Shown here in pieces: positions 54,963-61,269 of a DNA stretch of 61,269 nucleotides (position 1 is the first letter of the stretch; the number at the start of each line of letters is the position of its first letter). The DNA is from Prevotella sp. (GTDB taxonomy: Bacteria; Bacteroidota; Bacteroidia; Bacteroidales; Bacteroidaceae): assembly GCA_017428055.1 (NCBI GenBank), contig JAFRRN010000009.1, forward strand, positions 1-61,269, in the 5' to 3' direction. The notes beneath the pieces were generated by a model. It was not told where the DNA came from. It saw only the letters and a list, made by a program, of their open reading frames with translations, and searched no databases. The position numbers and the translations under genes are program-made.

Positions 54963-57659
54963 TTATTCCATCCGAACAACTTTTTTCCCTCGTTGAATGA
55001 TAATGTTCCTAAAATAGTTGGCTTGTTTTCTACCACCAACGTCGTAGGTAGATAGAGTATCGTCAGAATCATTCAACTTCAAGGTTTGTATTCCGTCAGG
55101 GGTGCTTCCCTTGACGGCAACGTGGAAGTCTCTTGTCAAGTTGATGCCATCTTGTGACACTTTGACGGGGATGACGAGCAAGGCAGATGTGTTTCCAGTT
55201 GATTTTACCACAAGGTTCTTATCGGCATCGATATAGGTCTGGCATTCGGGACTCGCCGCCATGCCATTCTCGACGCTAATGCCTTGCAAGGATGTATAGC
55301 CAGCGAAATAGGGTTTCAAACTGAAAGAAAGGCTTTCGCCTGTTGACATGGTGAAGTTAGGCTTGGCTATCCAGTTGAGGTATTCCTCCAAGTCGGTGTA
55401 ATAGTCACCGTCCCGATCCTCGTTGTTATTGGCGACCAGGGGGTCTGTTCCCACGATTTCCTCATACCAATCGGGAATGCCGTCGTTGTCTGAATCCCAT
55501 CCTTCCTCGCGTTGTGCATATACGATGTTCAAGCCATCGAAGCCCTCGGCATCACTCTCACAATCGGGCAATCCTTTCTTCTTGGTGTATTTGCCCACGA
55601 CGGAAGTCGTTCCCGTAAGCGTCTCGTTGACCATGCGTTGGTCGTGGTTGTCAAGTTCGGGCAGGTTGCATCCCACATCGCTGAGCACATTCTTGAAAGC
55701 CGCCTCCGCCGTCTCTATCGTTGCGTATGAGGGGAAGAATGGCTCGTCGTGGAACAACTGCCAGTCGAGAACCTTTCCATCATAGAGCCGATAGCGGTAG
55801 GTGTCATCGAGTTTATCTTGCGACTTGGTGCCATTGAGGTTTTCCCTCACGTTGCCGCTGATGTAATACGATTGAGTACCCATGCCAACGTTCTCCAAGT
55901 CTGACGTGAACAGGTACTTGATACGTGACGCTGGTCCCATCTTGTAATAGTTGTTGACAAACTGCCCCTCATGCGTTCCGCCATCCGTGGTGCGCCCACC
56001 CCAGTTGTAACACACATTATTAAACATGTCGGCACGTCCGTCGGCGTAGCCCGAGCCATCCAAACCACCACCCATGCTCCAGTTGCGCCCCTCGCAATGA
56101 GCCATCAAGTTATGGTGGTAACTGCCCGCATGGCTACCCATCACCCCACCACTGATGGTGGCGGCATAGCCATGTTCCACGGGTTTGCCCTGCCTCTCCA
56201 TCTGCGTGGCGTGACCGGCATAGTTGAGAGCCTCGCTGATGATGGTACGTTGCAATGTCATGTCACGGGCATTGCGCGAGGAGAAGCCCTCATCGATAGT
56301 CCAGGCAATGGAGCAATGATCCATGATGGCATGGTCGTTGCCCGTCATCCCCATGCCATCGGCGGTATTCTCGTTGGGGGAGACACCATCCCAGCTATCT
56401 GCTCCTCCCAATCTCATCCTGATGAAACGAGTGATGCCGTCGCTTTGCATACCGAAAGGCTTGTTGCGCAACATGATGCCACGCCCCGGTGCCGTCTGTC
56501 CGGCAATGGTGACAAACTTGTCGCTAACCGTCAAGCGGGAGTTCAAGGCGATGACTCCTGCCACGTCAAACACGATGGTACGGGGTCCTTTGACCTTTTC
56601 TATGCCATAGCGGAGTGTCCCCTGCGTACCGTCATCTGCCAGAGACGTGACATGATAGACCACACCCCCACGTCCGCCGATGGCATAACGCCCATAGCCC
56701 TCCGCCCCCGGGAAAGCCAAGCGGCGGGGCTGGAATGTCATCACCTTCCCTTTGTATACGGCACCAGAGGCATCTACTTCATCCACACGCCACCAATAAC
56801 GCACAAGAGGAGAGAATCCAGAGATGGTACATTCGGCAACCGTACCCTCGTATTGGTAGTCCGTGGCATTCACCACTTGCAAGGAGTCTGTACCGAGTGC
56901 CAATCGATGGTCCACGGCAACATCCGCTCCTGTCCATTTGAATGTCAAGGAGCCATTGTCGGCATCTACATGATAGTCATGATTGGTGGGATATTCATCC
57001 ACGATGCCGTATGGATTGACATCAAATTCCAATCCATTGAGCATGACGCTCGTCGTAGTATATGTATTTCCCAGAATGGGAGTAGTGACGTAACGGATAA
57101 CAACTGGCTGGTTTTCCACCACCTCAAACTCCACGAATGACCGCCCCACGTCCGACATCTTCAGGTTATCGCTGTTGCACGAATATTTCACACCCGTCGC
57201 CTTTTCCACCCCATTCACCTCAACTTTGATGCTCGGCAGGGTTTGGTTCTTGTCGGTATTGTTATGGTAGGCAATGACCGAATGTGGGCCAGGGGTCATC
57301 CCCTCGATGGTCAAGACGATGGCAGTAGGTGCGCCATTCACCTTGACGATGTTTCCATCCTCCAAGTTGCAAGCCAAAACACCATCGCCAACGAGCCTCA
57401 TTCCCGATTGTACGGTCTGCTTATTCCAATTAGACCCTACGGCAGAGGCTCCCTCTCCGGCACTAATGGTGATTTTCATGCCATTCTCCAATGTCTTTGT
57501 CTCTGTGGCTACACGCCCCACGGGCCATGAGATGTAATTGGGCTCCGTGACTTCCGACGTGTTACGCCCGGGGAAATCGAAGTCGATGTTTTGCGCCAAT
57601 ACATTCATCACAAAACCTACCAACACCATCGAAAGCGATAGAAATCTCTGTTTATTCAT
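54963..57659 (-). CDS. Secreted pectate lyase, polysaccharide lyase family 1
   Basis: 898 residues with a signal peptide (MNKQRFLSLSMVLVGFVMNVLAQ). N-terminal carbohydrate-binding-like beta domain (about 25-215), a fibronectin III-like domain (about 220-305), then the PL1 beta-helix (about 311-690): FPGAEGYGRYAIGGRGG, VTSLADDGTQGTLRYGIE, TIVFDVAGVIALNSRL, FIRMRLGGADSWDG, NDHAIMDHCSIAWTIDEG. Next is a calcium-binding thrombospondin-3-like stretch (DSDNDGIPDWYEE) and a C-terminal T9SS-like tail (STYDVGGRKQANYFRN). It cleaves polygalacturonate by beta-elimination. Its only visible promoter lies beyond an intrinsic terminator (57748-57775). Confidence 0.9.
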   Translation of the reverse strand: MNKQRFLSLSMVLVGFVMNVLAQNIDFDFPGRNTSEVTEPNYISWPVGRVATETKTLENGMKITISAGEGASAVGSNWNKQTVQSGMRLVGDGVLACNLEDGNIVKVNGAPTAIVLTIEGMTPGPHSVIAYHNNTDKNQTLPSIKVEVNGVEKATGVKYSCNSDNLKMSDVGRSFVEFEVVENQPVVIRYVTTPILGNTYTTTSVMLNGLEFDVNPYGIVDEYPTNHDYHVDADNGSLTFKWTGADVAVDHRLALGTDSLQVVNATDYQYEGTVAECTISGFSPLVRYWWRVDEVDASGAVYKGKVMTFQPRRLAFPGAEGYGRYAIGGRGGVVYHVTSLADDGTQGTLRYGIEKVKGPRTIVFDVAGVIALNSRLTVSDKFVTIAGQTAPGRGIMLRNKPFGMQSDGITRFIRMRLGGADSWDGVSPNENTADGMGMTGNDHAIMDHCSIAWTIDEGFSSRNARDMTLQRTIISEALNYAGHATQMERQGKPVEHGYAATISGGVMGSHAGSYHHNLMAHCEGRNWSMGGGLDGSGYADGRADMFNNVCYNWGGRTTDGGTHEGQFVNNYYKMGPASRIKYLFTSDLENVGMGTQSYYISGNVRENLNGTKSQDKLDDTYRYRLYDGKVLDWQLFHDEPFFPSYATIETAEAAFKNVLSDVGCNLPELDNHDQRMVNETLTGTTSVVGKYTKKKGLPDCESDAEGFDGLNIVYAQREEGWDSDNDGIPDWYEEIVGTDPLVANNNEDRDGDYYTDLEEYLNWIAKPNFTMSTGESLSFSLKPYFAGYTSLQGISVENGMAASPECQTYIDADKNLVVKSTGNTSALLVIPVKVSQDGINLTRDFHVAVKGSTPDGIQTLKLNDSDDTLSTYDVGGRKQANYFRNIIIQRGKKVVRME

Positions 57660-57747
57660 TTTTTATGATTGTTTATTTGATTTGTTTATAATCCGTCATT
57701 GTGCCATCCATTCATCTTTCTTACCCGATAAGAATAACGCCTCGGAG

Positions 57748-57775
57748 AAAAAAAAAAGGTCGCCCGCTGGCGACC
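57748..57775 (-). terminator. Intrinsic terminator of the leader RNA
   Basis: Stem GGTCGCC/GGCGACC (57758-57764 with 57769-57775), a 4-nt loop, and ten T on the minus strand (57748-57757). Confidence 0.85.
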
Positions 57776-57812
57776 GACTTGTTAACCTTAAATCTAATAC
57801 TATGAAAAACAC
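57748..57812 (-). ncRNA. Short leader or small RNA, Bacteroidales-1-like
   Basis: Minus strand: -7 element TATCTTTG (57817-57824), then about 55 nt including CATAGTATTAGATTTAAGG and TTAACAAG, ending in a terminator hairpin. Promoter, short body and terminator match the layout of the Bacteroidales-1 RNA motif as I recall it; the sequence identity is from memory and needs a covariance search. About 90 nt separate it from the PL1 start codon. Confidence 0.5.
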
Positions 57813-57816
57813 GTTG

Positions 57817-57824
57817 CAAAGATA
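57817..57824 (-). promoter_or_regulatory. -7 element of the leader RNA / PL1 gene
   Basis: TATCTTTG followed by CA on the minus strand. It is the only good promoter element upstream of the PL1 gene in this gap. Confidence 0.7.
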
Positions 57825-57951
57825 AGCGATTTCTCCATTACCTCCAAATGTTTTTCAAAAAAAATGCCACAAAGACCGAATATTTAACTTTTGTTTGCAA
57901 TTTAACCCCCTTTTTTCCGCAAAAAACCCATCAGAGGGGGAAAAAACTTTA

Positions 57952-60462
57952 TCATCTCACCACCATTTTCTTGCCGCCAACGACGTAAATGCCCGGACGC
58001 AATCCCGTGCGCAGGTCGAACACATTGGCTTGCCGCTTCACGCAACGGCCATTCAGGTCGAAGACATCCACGAGCGTCGGTCTCTCCGTCTCGCCTGACA
58101 ATGCTATCTCGATGCCATCGGGATGGTCATCGTCGAAATGCACATCATCCTCGTCACCTATCGGAGTGATGACAGGATAGGCGTTTAGGGTGCCATATAT
58201 AAACTGGGCACGTTGCGACAACCATTTTTTCGCATTGCTGGCAGCGGTGGCATAATTCTTGCCGTCGCCCCAGCTTGTGGCGTTGTGCTGGAACGATGGG
58301 TTTGCGTAGGCAAAGTATTCGTCGCAATAGTCGATAAGTTCTTCGAGGTGATTCTCCATGAAGTCTCTCCACAGATGGTAATACACGCGGTCAAGGGTCT
58401 TGCTGACATACCGCAGGTCGTAGATGAACTGCTTTCCCGACATGTTGAAGATGCTGTTGTAATAGTCGGCATTGGCATCGGTGGTGCAATATTGCCTGTT
58501 CGTCTCATAGCCATACGCCCAGTCCAAGTCCCATACGGGGCCAAAGACGAACTTGTCTTCCTCTGACCCTACGGTAGCCTTATAGAGGAACGTACTCTTG
58601 GGATGCTGGAGTTCATAGTTGGCTATCAATTCATTGACGAGCAAGTAACGCGCCAACATGTCAACGTCCACATACGTATAGAAGTCAAAGCCATTCTTCA
58701 ACCTTCGCAAGAATACATTGAAGTCTTGCACGATCATCTGCTGCGTGATGCTTGTGGGATCCTCGGCGAAATTGGGAAACTTGATGTTGACGGGCAAGCT
58801 GTATTCTGGGGAGCGAAACCTATATGTCTCGTCATAGTATGTGTCAAGCTCAAGCAACGCCGCACTGTCTTCCTTGGCAAGGTCAATGCTGTTGTTGGAG
58901 ATCCCGACTTTTTCGGTGAAGTTATAGCTTCCCCGATAGTTTCCGTTGATATATAGCTCCACTGGCACGATATGGTTGGCGCCAGCCGCACCGACGAGAC
59001 ACGCCGCTTTCATGCCTATGGCGTTGCTGAGCATGGAACCCGTCTGCTTGTTCGCCAACAACACCCAGCTCTTCCCGTTGGTAAGACCTAACGGCTTCTG
59101 CTTGGACGCAAACTTCAGCCGATACGGGTTCTTGTCCCATGGTTGGTTGCTCCAACTGCTATTGCCACGGCCTTTTATTTGTACGGGCGTGGAGGGCATG
59201 TCGGGGAAGACGCCCCCGCCGTCGATAGAGATCGTGGCATCTAAATAGTAATCCTTGCTCGAAATCATCTCGCCGGTGTTGGTATAGATGTCGATGCGCG
59301 GAATGCTGCTCGTCTCCATGTCGGTGAGCCAATCCACTTGGACACGGTATTCACGGCCAAAGGGTTGCATCCCGTAACGATACTCGGCGGGCGTGATAAT
59401 CTCGGGACCGTGGTAGTCGGGATTCTCATCGACGCGCCATAGTTGGAACTCGGCAAGCACCAGATAGAGACGGTGGGCAGATGCCTGGAGAAGGATGCGA
59501 AGGTGGCTATAGTCGCGCCCAAGGTCTATCACGGGGCTTTTGTAGGTGGCTCCCGCCGAGGTGGGCAAACCGTCCGCCTCTTCCGTAAACTCGCGTATCT
59601 GCGTCCATTGCTGGCCGTCATTGGAGGCGAAAAGCGTGAATTTCAAGGGCCAATAACTCCCTGATGAACGGGTAACATAACTAAAGCTGACACGTTGCAA
59701 GTTTTCTTTCAGGGCGATGTCAAGATAGGGCTCCGTGGCATATATGACAGGTTTCTGGTCGGCGGCTACATCCCACGTGCTATGGTAGAATGTCTGCGGG
59801 TTGCCGTCAAGCATCTGCCCAAAGCCCTCGCCATCCCGCCCCGGGAGGTTTGAAGAGAACTGGTCGGCGGTAAGACCTATCTCCGTCGGCAGGAAACGGT
59901 CTACGGAGTCACTCCATACGGCCTCTTTCACCAACGTCTTCTTGAACTCCCGCCAACCATGTCGCACAACGGTGTAAACCGCGTCCTTGTCGAACTTGTG
60001 GCGGCTCACCTTGCTCTGTTGCCGTTGACCGCCCATATAGACATGGTCTTTCCCCCCGGCGACCTGGAATGACGGCGTGAGCCACTTACTGATGGCACCT
60101 ATGCGGGCAGTGATGAGCGAATCGCCCTCGATGTCTGCCTCCACGTCCTGGAACACCTGGTCGTTGTACTTGTTGTTGAACTTGAACGAGGCGAATGACG
60201 GCATGTCCTTCGGACGCTCATGGCAGATGGAGTCGATGCGGTCAAGGTCATAGCAATAGGTCGTGTCGCTGACGACGGTGATGCGCAACTGGCGGTTGGC
60301 TTCTTCCCGGCTTTTGATGTAAGACGAGGGGAACACGTCAAGGCGGTAGCCGTTGAAATAGACAAACAGCGAGTCGCTCCCTGCCGCCGCTGCCACCATA
60401 GGCAACATCACCAGAATCGCCACCAATTGCTTCCTGACATATAGAATTTGCGATTTCATCAT
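57952..60462 (-). CDS. Surface protein with discoidin-like and CotH kinase-like domains
   Basis: 836 residues from the ATG at 60462 (60459 and 60480 are alternatives); the -7 element at 60498 rules out the start at 60528. After a signal (LVAILVMLPMVAAAA) and a beta region, an F5/8 type C-like domain lies at about 210-370 (DGNPQTFYHSTWD; LKFTLFASNDGQQWTQIREF). The CotH domain covers about 425-760 (IKGRGNSSW; WVLLANKQTGSMLSNAIG; LYINGNYRGSYNFTEKVGI; FGPVWDLDWAYGY). A T9SS tail follows (VDVFDLNGRCVKRQ, then RPGIYVVGGKK). CotH of Bacillus is a protein kinase; activity here is untested. Confidence 0.88.
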   Translation of the reverse strand: MMKSQILYVRKQLVAILVMLPMVAAAAGSDSLFVYFNGYRLDVFPSSYIKSREEANRQLRITVVSDTTYCYDLDRIDSICHERPKDMPSFASFKFNNKYNDQVFQDVEADIEGDSLITARIGAISKWLTPSFQVAGGKDHVYMGGQRQQSKVSRHKFDKDAVYTVVRHGWREFKKTLVKEAVWSDSVDRFLPTEIGLTADQFSSNLPGRDGEGFGQMLDGNPQTFYHSTWDVAADQKPVIYATEPYLDIALKENLQRVSFSYVTRSSGSYWPLKFTLFASNDGQQWTQIREFTEEADGLPTSAGATYKSPVIDLGRDYSHLRILLQASAHRLYLVLAEFQLWRVDENPDYHGPEIITPAEYRYGMQPFGREYRVQVDWLTDMETSSIPRIDIYTNTGEMISSKDYYLDATISIDGGGVFPDMPSTPVQIKGRGNSSWSNQPWDKNPYRLKFASKQKPLGLTNGKSWVLLANKQTGSMLSNAIGMKAACLVGAAGANHIVPVELYINGNYRGSYNFTEKVGISNNSIDLAKEDSAALLELDTYYDETYRFRSPEYSLPVNIKFPNFAEDPTSITQQMIVQDFNVFLRRLKNGFDFYTYVDVDMLARYLLVNELIANYELQHPKSTFLYKATVGSEEDKFVFGPVWDLDWAYGYETNRQYCTTDANADYYNSIFNMSGKQFIYDLRYVSKTLDRVYYHLWRDFMENHLEELIDYCDEYFAYANPSFQHNATSWGDGKNYATAASNAKKWLSQRAQFIYGTLNAYPVITPIGDEDDVHFDDDHPDGIEIALSGETERPTLVDVFDLNGRCVKRQANVFDLRTGLRPGIYVVGGKKMVVR

Positions 60463-60497
60463 GGGGTCAAAAGATAACATGTAATAGAAAGACAATA

Positions 60498-60505
60498 CAA
60501 AGATA
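60498..60505 (-). promoter_or_regulatory. -7 element of CotH gene
   Basis: TATCTTTG on the minus strand, 36 bp upstream of the ATG at 60462. Confidence 0.7.
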
Positions 60506-60613
60506 ACAAAAAATCTCCAATTGTGCAAATATCACAAGGGAAAAATACATGGTTTGCGTCGTGCATACATATCGTTTACACCACGTAAACCAATTATTTC
60601 CAACTCGCAAAAC

Positions 60614-60931
60614 GCCACTTTGCCACTTTGCCACTTTGCCACATTAAGGACTTGTTACATTATTACATGTTACATTATTACATTAAGCACTTTTCAATAT
60701 GCAGGAAGTATATATATATAATTATATTAATATATTATTATAATAATATATTAATATAAAAATAAAGTACTTATAATCTAAATATTTTCCTGTCATTTTA
60801 CTTACGATTTTTCACACCTGTTCATGGGAAACACCTTAATGTAATAATGTAATGTTGTAACAATGTAACAAACTGCTGTGTGGATTGTTTGTTGGAAATT
60901 CCTTAATGTGGCAAAGTGGCAAAGTGGCAAA
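60614..60931. repeat. Nested inverted repeat with GCCACTTT iterons
   Basis: The left arm has three GCCACTTT units plus GCCAC (60614-60642). The stretch 60619-60649 is a perfect 31-bp inverted match to 60901-60931. An inner pair, TTACATTATTACATTAAG (60670-60687) and its complement (60835-60852), is a perfect 18-bp match. The two pairs nest and enclose AT-rich DNA. Confidence 0.85.
60722..60759. repeat. Perfect 38-bp AT palindrome
   Basis: 19 bases starting TTATATTAATATATT are followed at once by their exact reverse complement (centre 60740/60741). Only A and T. It lies inside the nested repeats, toward the left inner arm. Confidence 0.85.
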
Positions 60932-61018
60932 ATGCCCCTGAGAAAATTGGTCGGTCTCTACCTGCGAAAATGCCCCCTTTATCGCACACGAAAATTTGGC
61001 GGTTTCAAATATGTTTTG

Positions 61019-61026
61019 TACCTTTG
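61019..61026 (+). promoter_or_regulatory. -7 element of methyltransferase gene
   Basis: TACCTTTG followed by CA, 38 bp before the ATG at 61065. Confidence 0.7.
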
Positions 61027-61064
61027 CACATAGATAGAACCGTTCACTTACAACGAAACAATCT

Positions 61065-61269
61065 ATGGCAAACAAGAACCTCAACGCCGCCAAGGAGGCA
61101 AAGAAAGACGAGTTTTACACGCAGCTGTCGGACATCAACAATGAGCTGAGGCACTATCGGGAGCATTTCCGGGGGAAGACGGTGCTGTGCAATTGCGACG
61201 ACCCGAGGGTGTCAAACTTCTTCACTTACTTCGCCTACAACTTCGAGTTTTTAGGTTTGAAGCGGCTCA
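61065..61269 (+). CDS. EcoRI-family adenine-specific DNA methyltransferase, 3' truncated by window edge
   Basis: 68 residues visible. NAAKEAKKDEFYTQLSDI, then NELRHYREHFRGKTVLCNCD and DPRVSNFFTYFAYNFEFLG match the N-terminus of M.EcoRI-type methylases (KKDEFYTQ, YREHF, CNCDDPRVSNFF) very closely from memory. These enzymes methylate adenine, in EcoRI at GAATTC, or act as orphan modification enzymes. No restriction endonuclease is visible within the window. Start ATG at 61065 follows a clear promoter. Confidence 0.9.
   Translation, partial: MANKNLNAAKEAKKDEFYTQLSDINNELRHYREHFRGKTVLCNCDDPRVSNFFTYFAYNFEFLGLKRL

Larger units (their letters stand above)
57660..57951. other. Intergenic region with leader RNA
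   Basis: Holds the promoter, short RNA and terminator described below and no gene. No TAnnTTTG element is seen on the minus strand between the terminator and the PL1 start. Confidence 0.65.
60463..61064. other. 602-bp gene-free region with nested inverted repeats
   Basis: No gene. It holds the CotH promoter (minus), nested inverted repeats from 60614 to 60931 with a 38-bp AT palindrome near the centre, and the promoter of the methyltransferase gene (61019-61026). Short frames here are repeat-derived. Confidence 0.75.

Noticed and set aside
55971-57140. Plus-strand frame of 389 codons
   Set aside because: Antisense to the PL1 lyase over its most conserved motifs; no promoter and no family likeness.
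60614-60642. GCCACTTT repeats as CRISPR or microsatellite only
   Set aside because: There are no spacers, and the repeats form a precise long inverted repeat with 60901-60931, so a simple microsatellite does not explain them.
1-61269. tRNA or rRNA genes in the gaps
   Set aside because: I looked through the intergenic stretches for TTCGA/TTCAA arms and cloverleaf pairing by eye and saw none. A tRNA scan would settle it.

Overview
The window is chromosomal DNA from a member of the Bacteroidales, most likely Prevotellaceae (Prevotella, Segatella or Xylanibacter type). The evidence is near-universal TAnnTTTG -7 promoter elements, SusC/SusD pairs, lipoproteins, many secreted proteins ending in a type IX secretion (T9SS) type A-like tail (pattern G-x-Y-x-x-x-G-K-K-x-x-V-K), and gene families typical of that group. 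No tRNA, rRNA or CRISPR array was seen.

Layout. 1-4194: 3' part of a large T9SS surface protein. 4282-11295: housekeeping genes (merR-type regulator, alaS, mdh) mixed with a small I9-like lipoprotein, a RhuM/PLD-like protein and a DUF4488-like exported protein. 11384-23857: a carbohydrate region with a GH3 beta-glucosidase (minus strand), a sialidase-fold secreted protein, a T9SS surface protein, SusC, SusD, a small lipoprotein and a CE8 pectin methylesterase. The last five read as a pectin polysaccharide-utilization operon. 24492-28833 (minus): purB, a repeat-bearing pseudouridine synthase and asnS. 28906-41194 (minus): a tightly packed four-gene operon made of a giant protein of about 3375 residues, a lipoprotein, a dockerin/fimbrillin-like protein and a 66-residue acidic protein. 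This is the best candidate in the window for an undescribed system. 41355-47256 (minus): a YbhGFSR-like ABC efflux operon with its own TolC, divergent from an AraC regulator, with an 11-bp inverted repeat between them. 48395-49500: a DUF59 protein and lpxH. 49702-50829 (minus): an orphan AAA ATPase. 50972-60462: a second pectin-related block with a KDG kinase, a T9SS surface protein, a PL1 pectate lyase (behind a promoter-hairpin leader) and a CotH-family surface protein. 61065-end: 5' part of an EcoRI-family adenine methyltransferase behind a highly structured intergenic region.

How the parts fit. The methylesterase removes methyl groups from pectin, PL1 cleaves the resulting polygalacturonate, SusC/SusD import the oligomers, and the KDG kinase phosphorylates 2-keto-3-deoxygluconate released from unsaturated uronates. 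The window therefore carries several steps of pectin use, split over two loci.

Noncoding structure is rich. It includes a dispersed palindromic repeat of about 180 bp (two long copies and one core copy), a family of GAAGATTGAAGATTG-type inverted repeats (one copy inside an ABC permease gene), three 22-bp tandem units with palindromic cores, a 31-bp inverted repeat around a perfect 38-bp AT palindrome, and several clear intrinsic terminators. All functional calls are from sequence reading; no database search was run.
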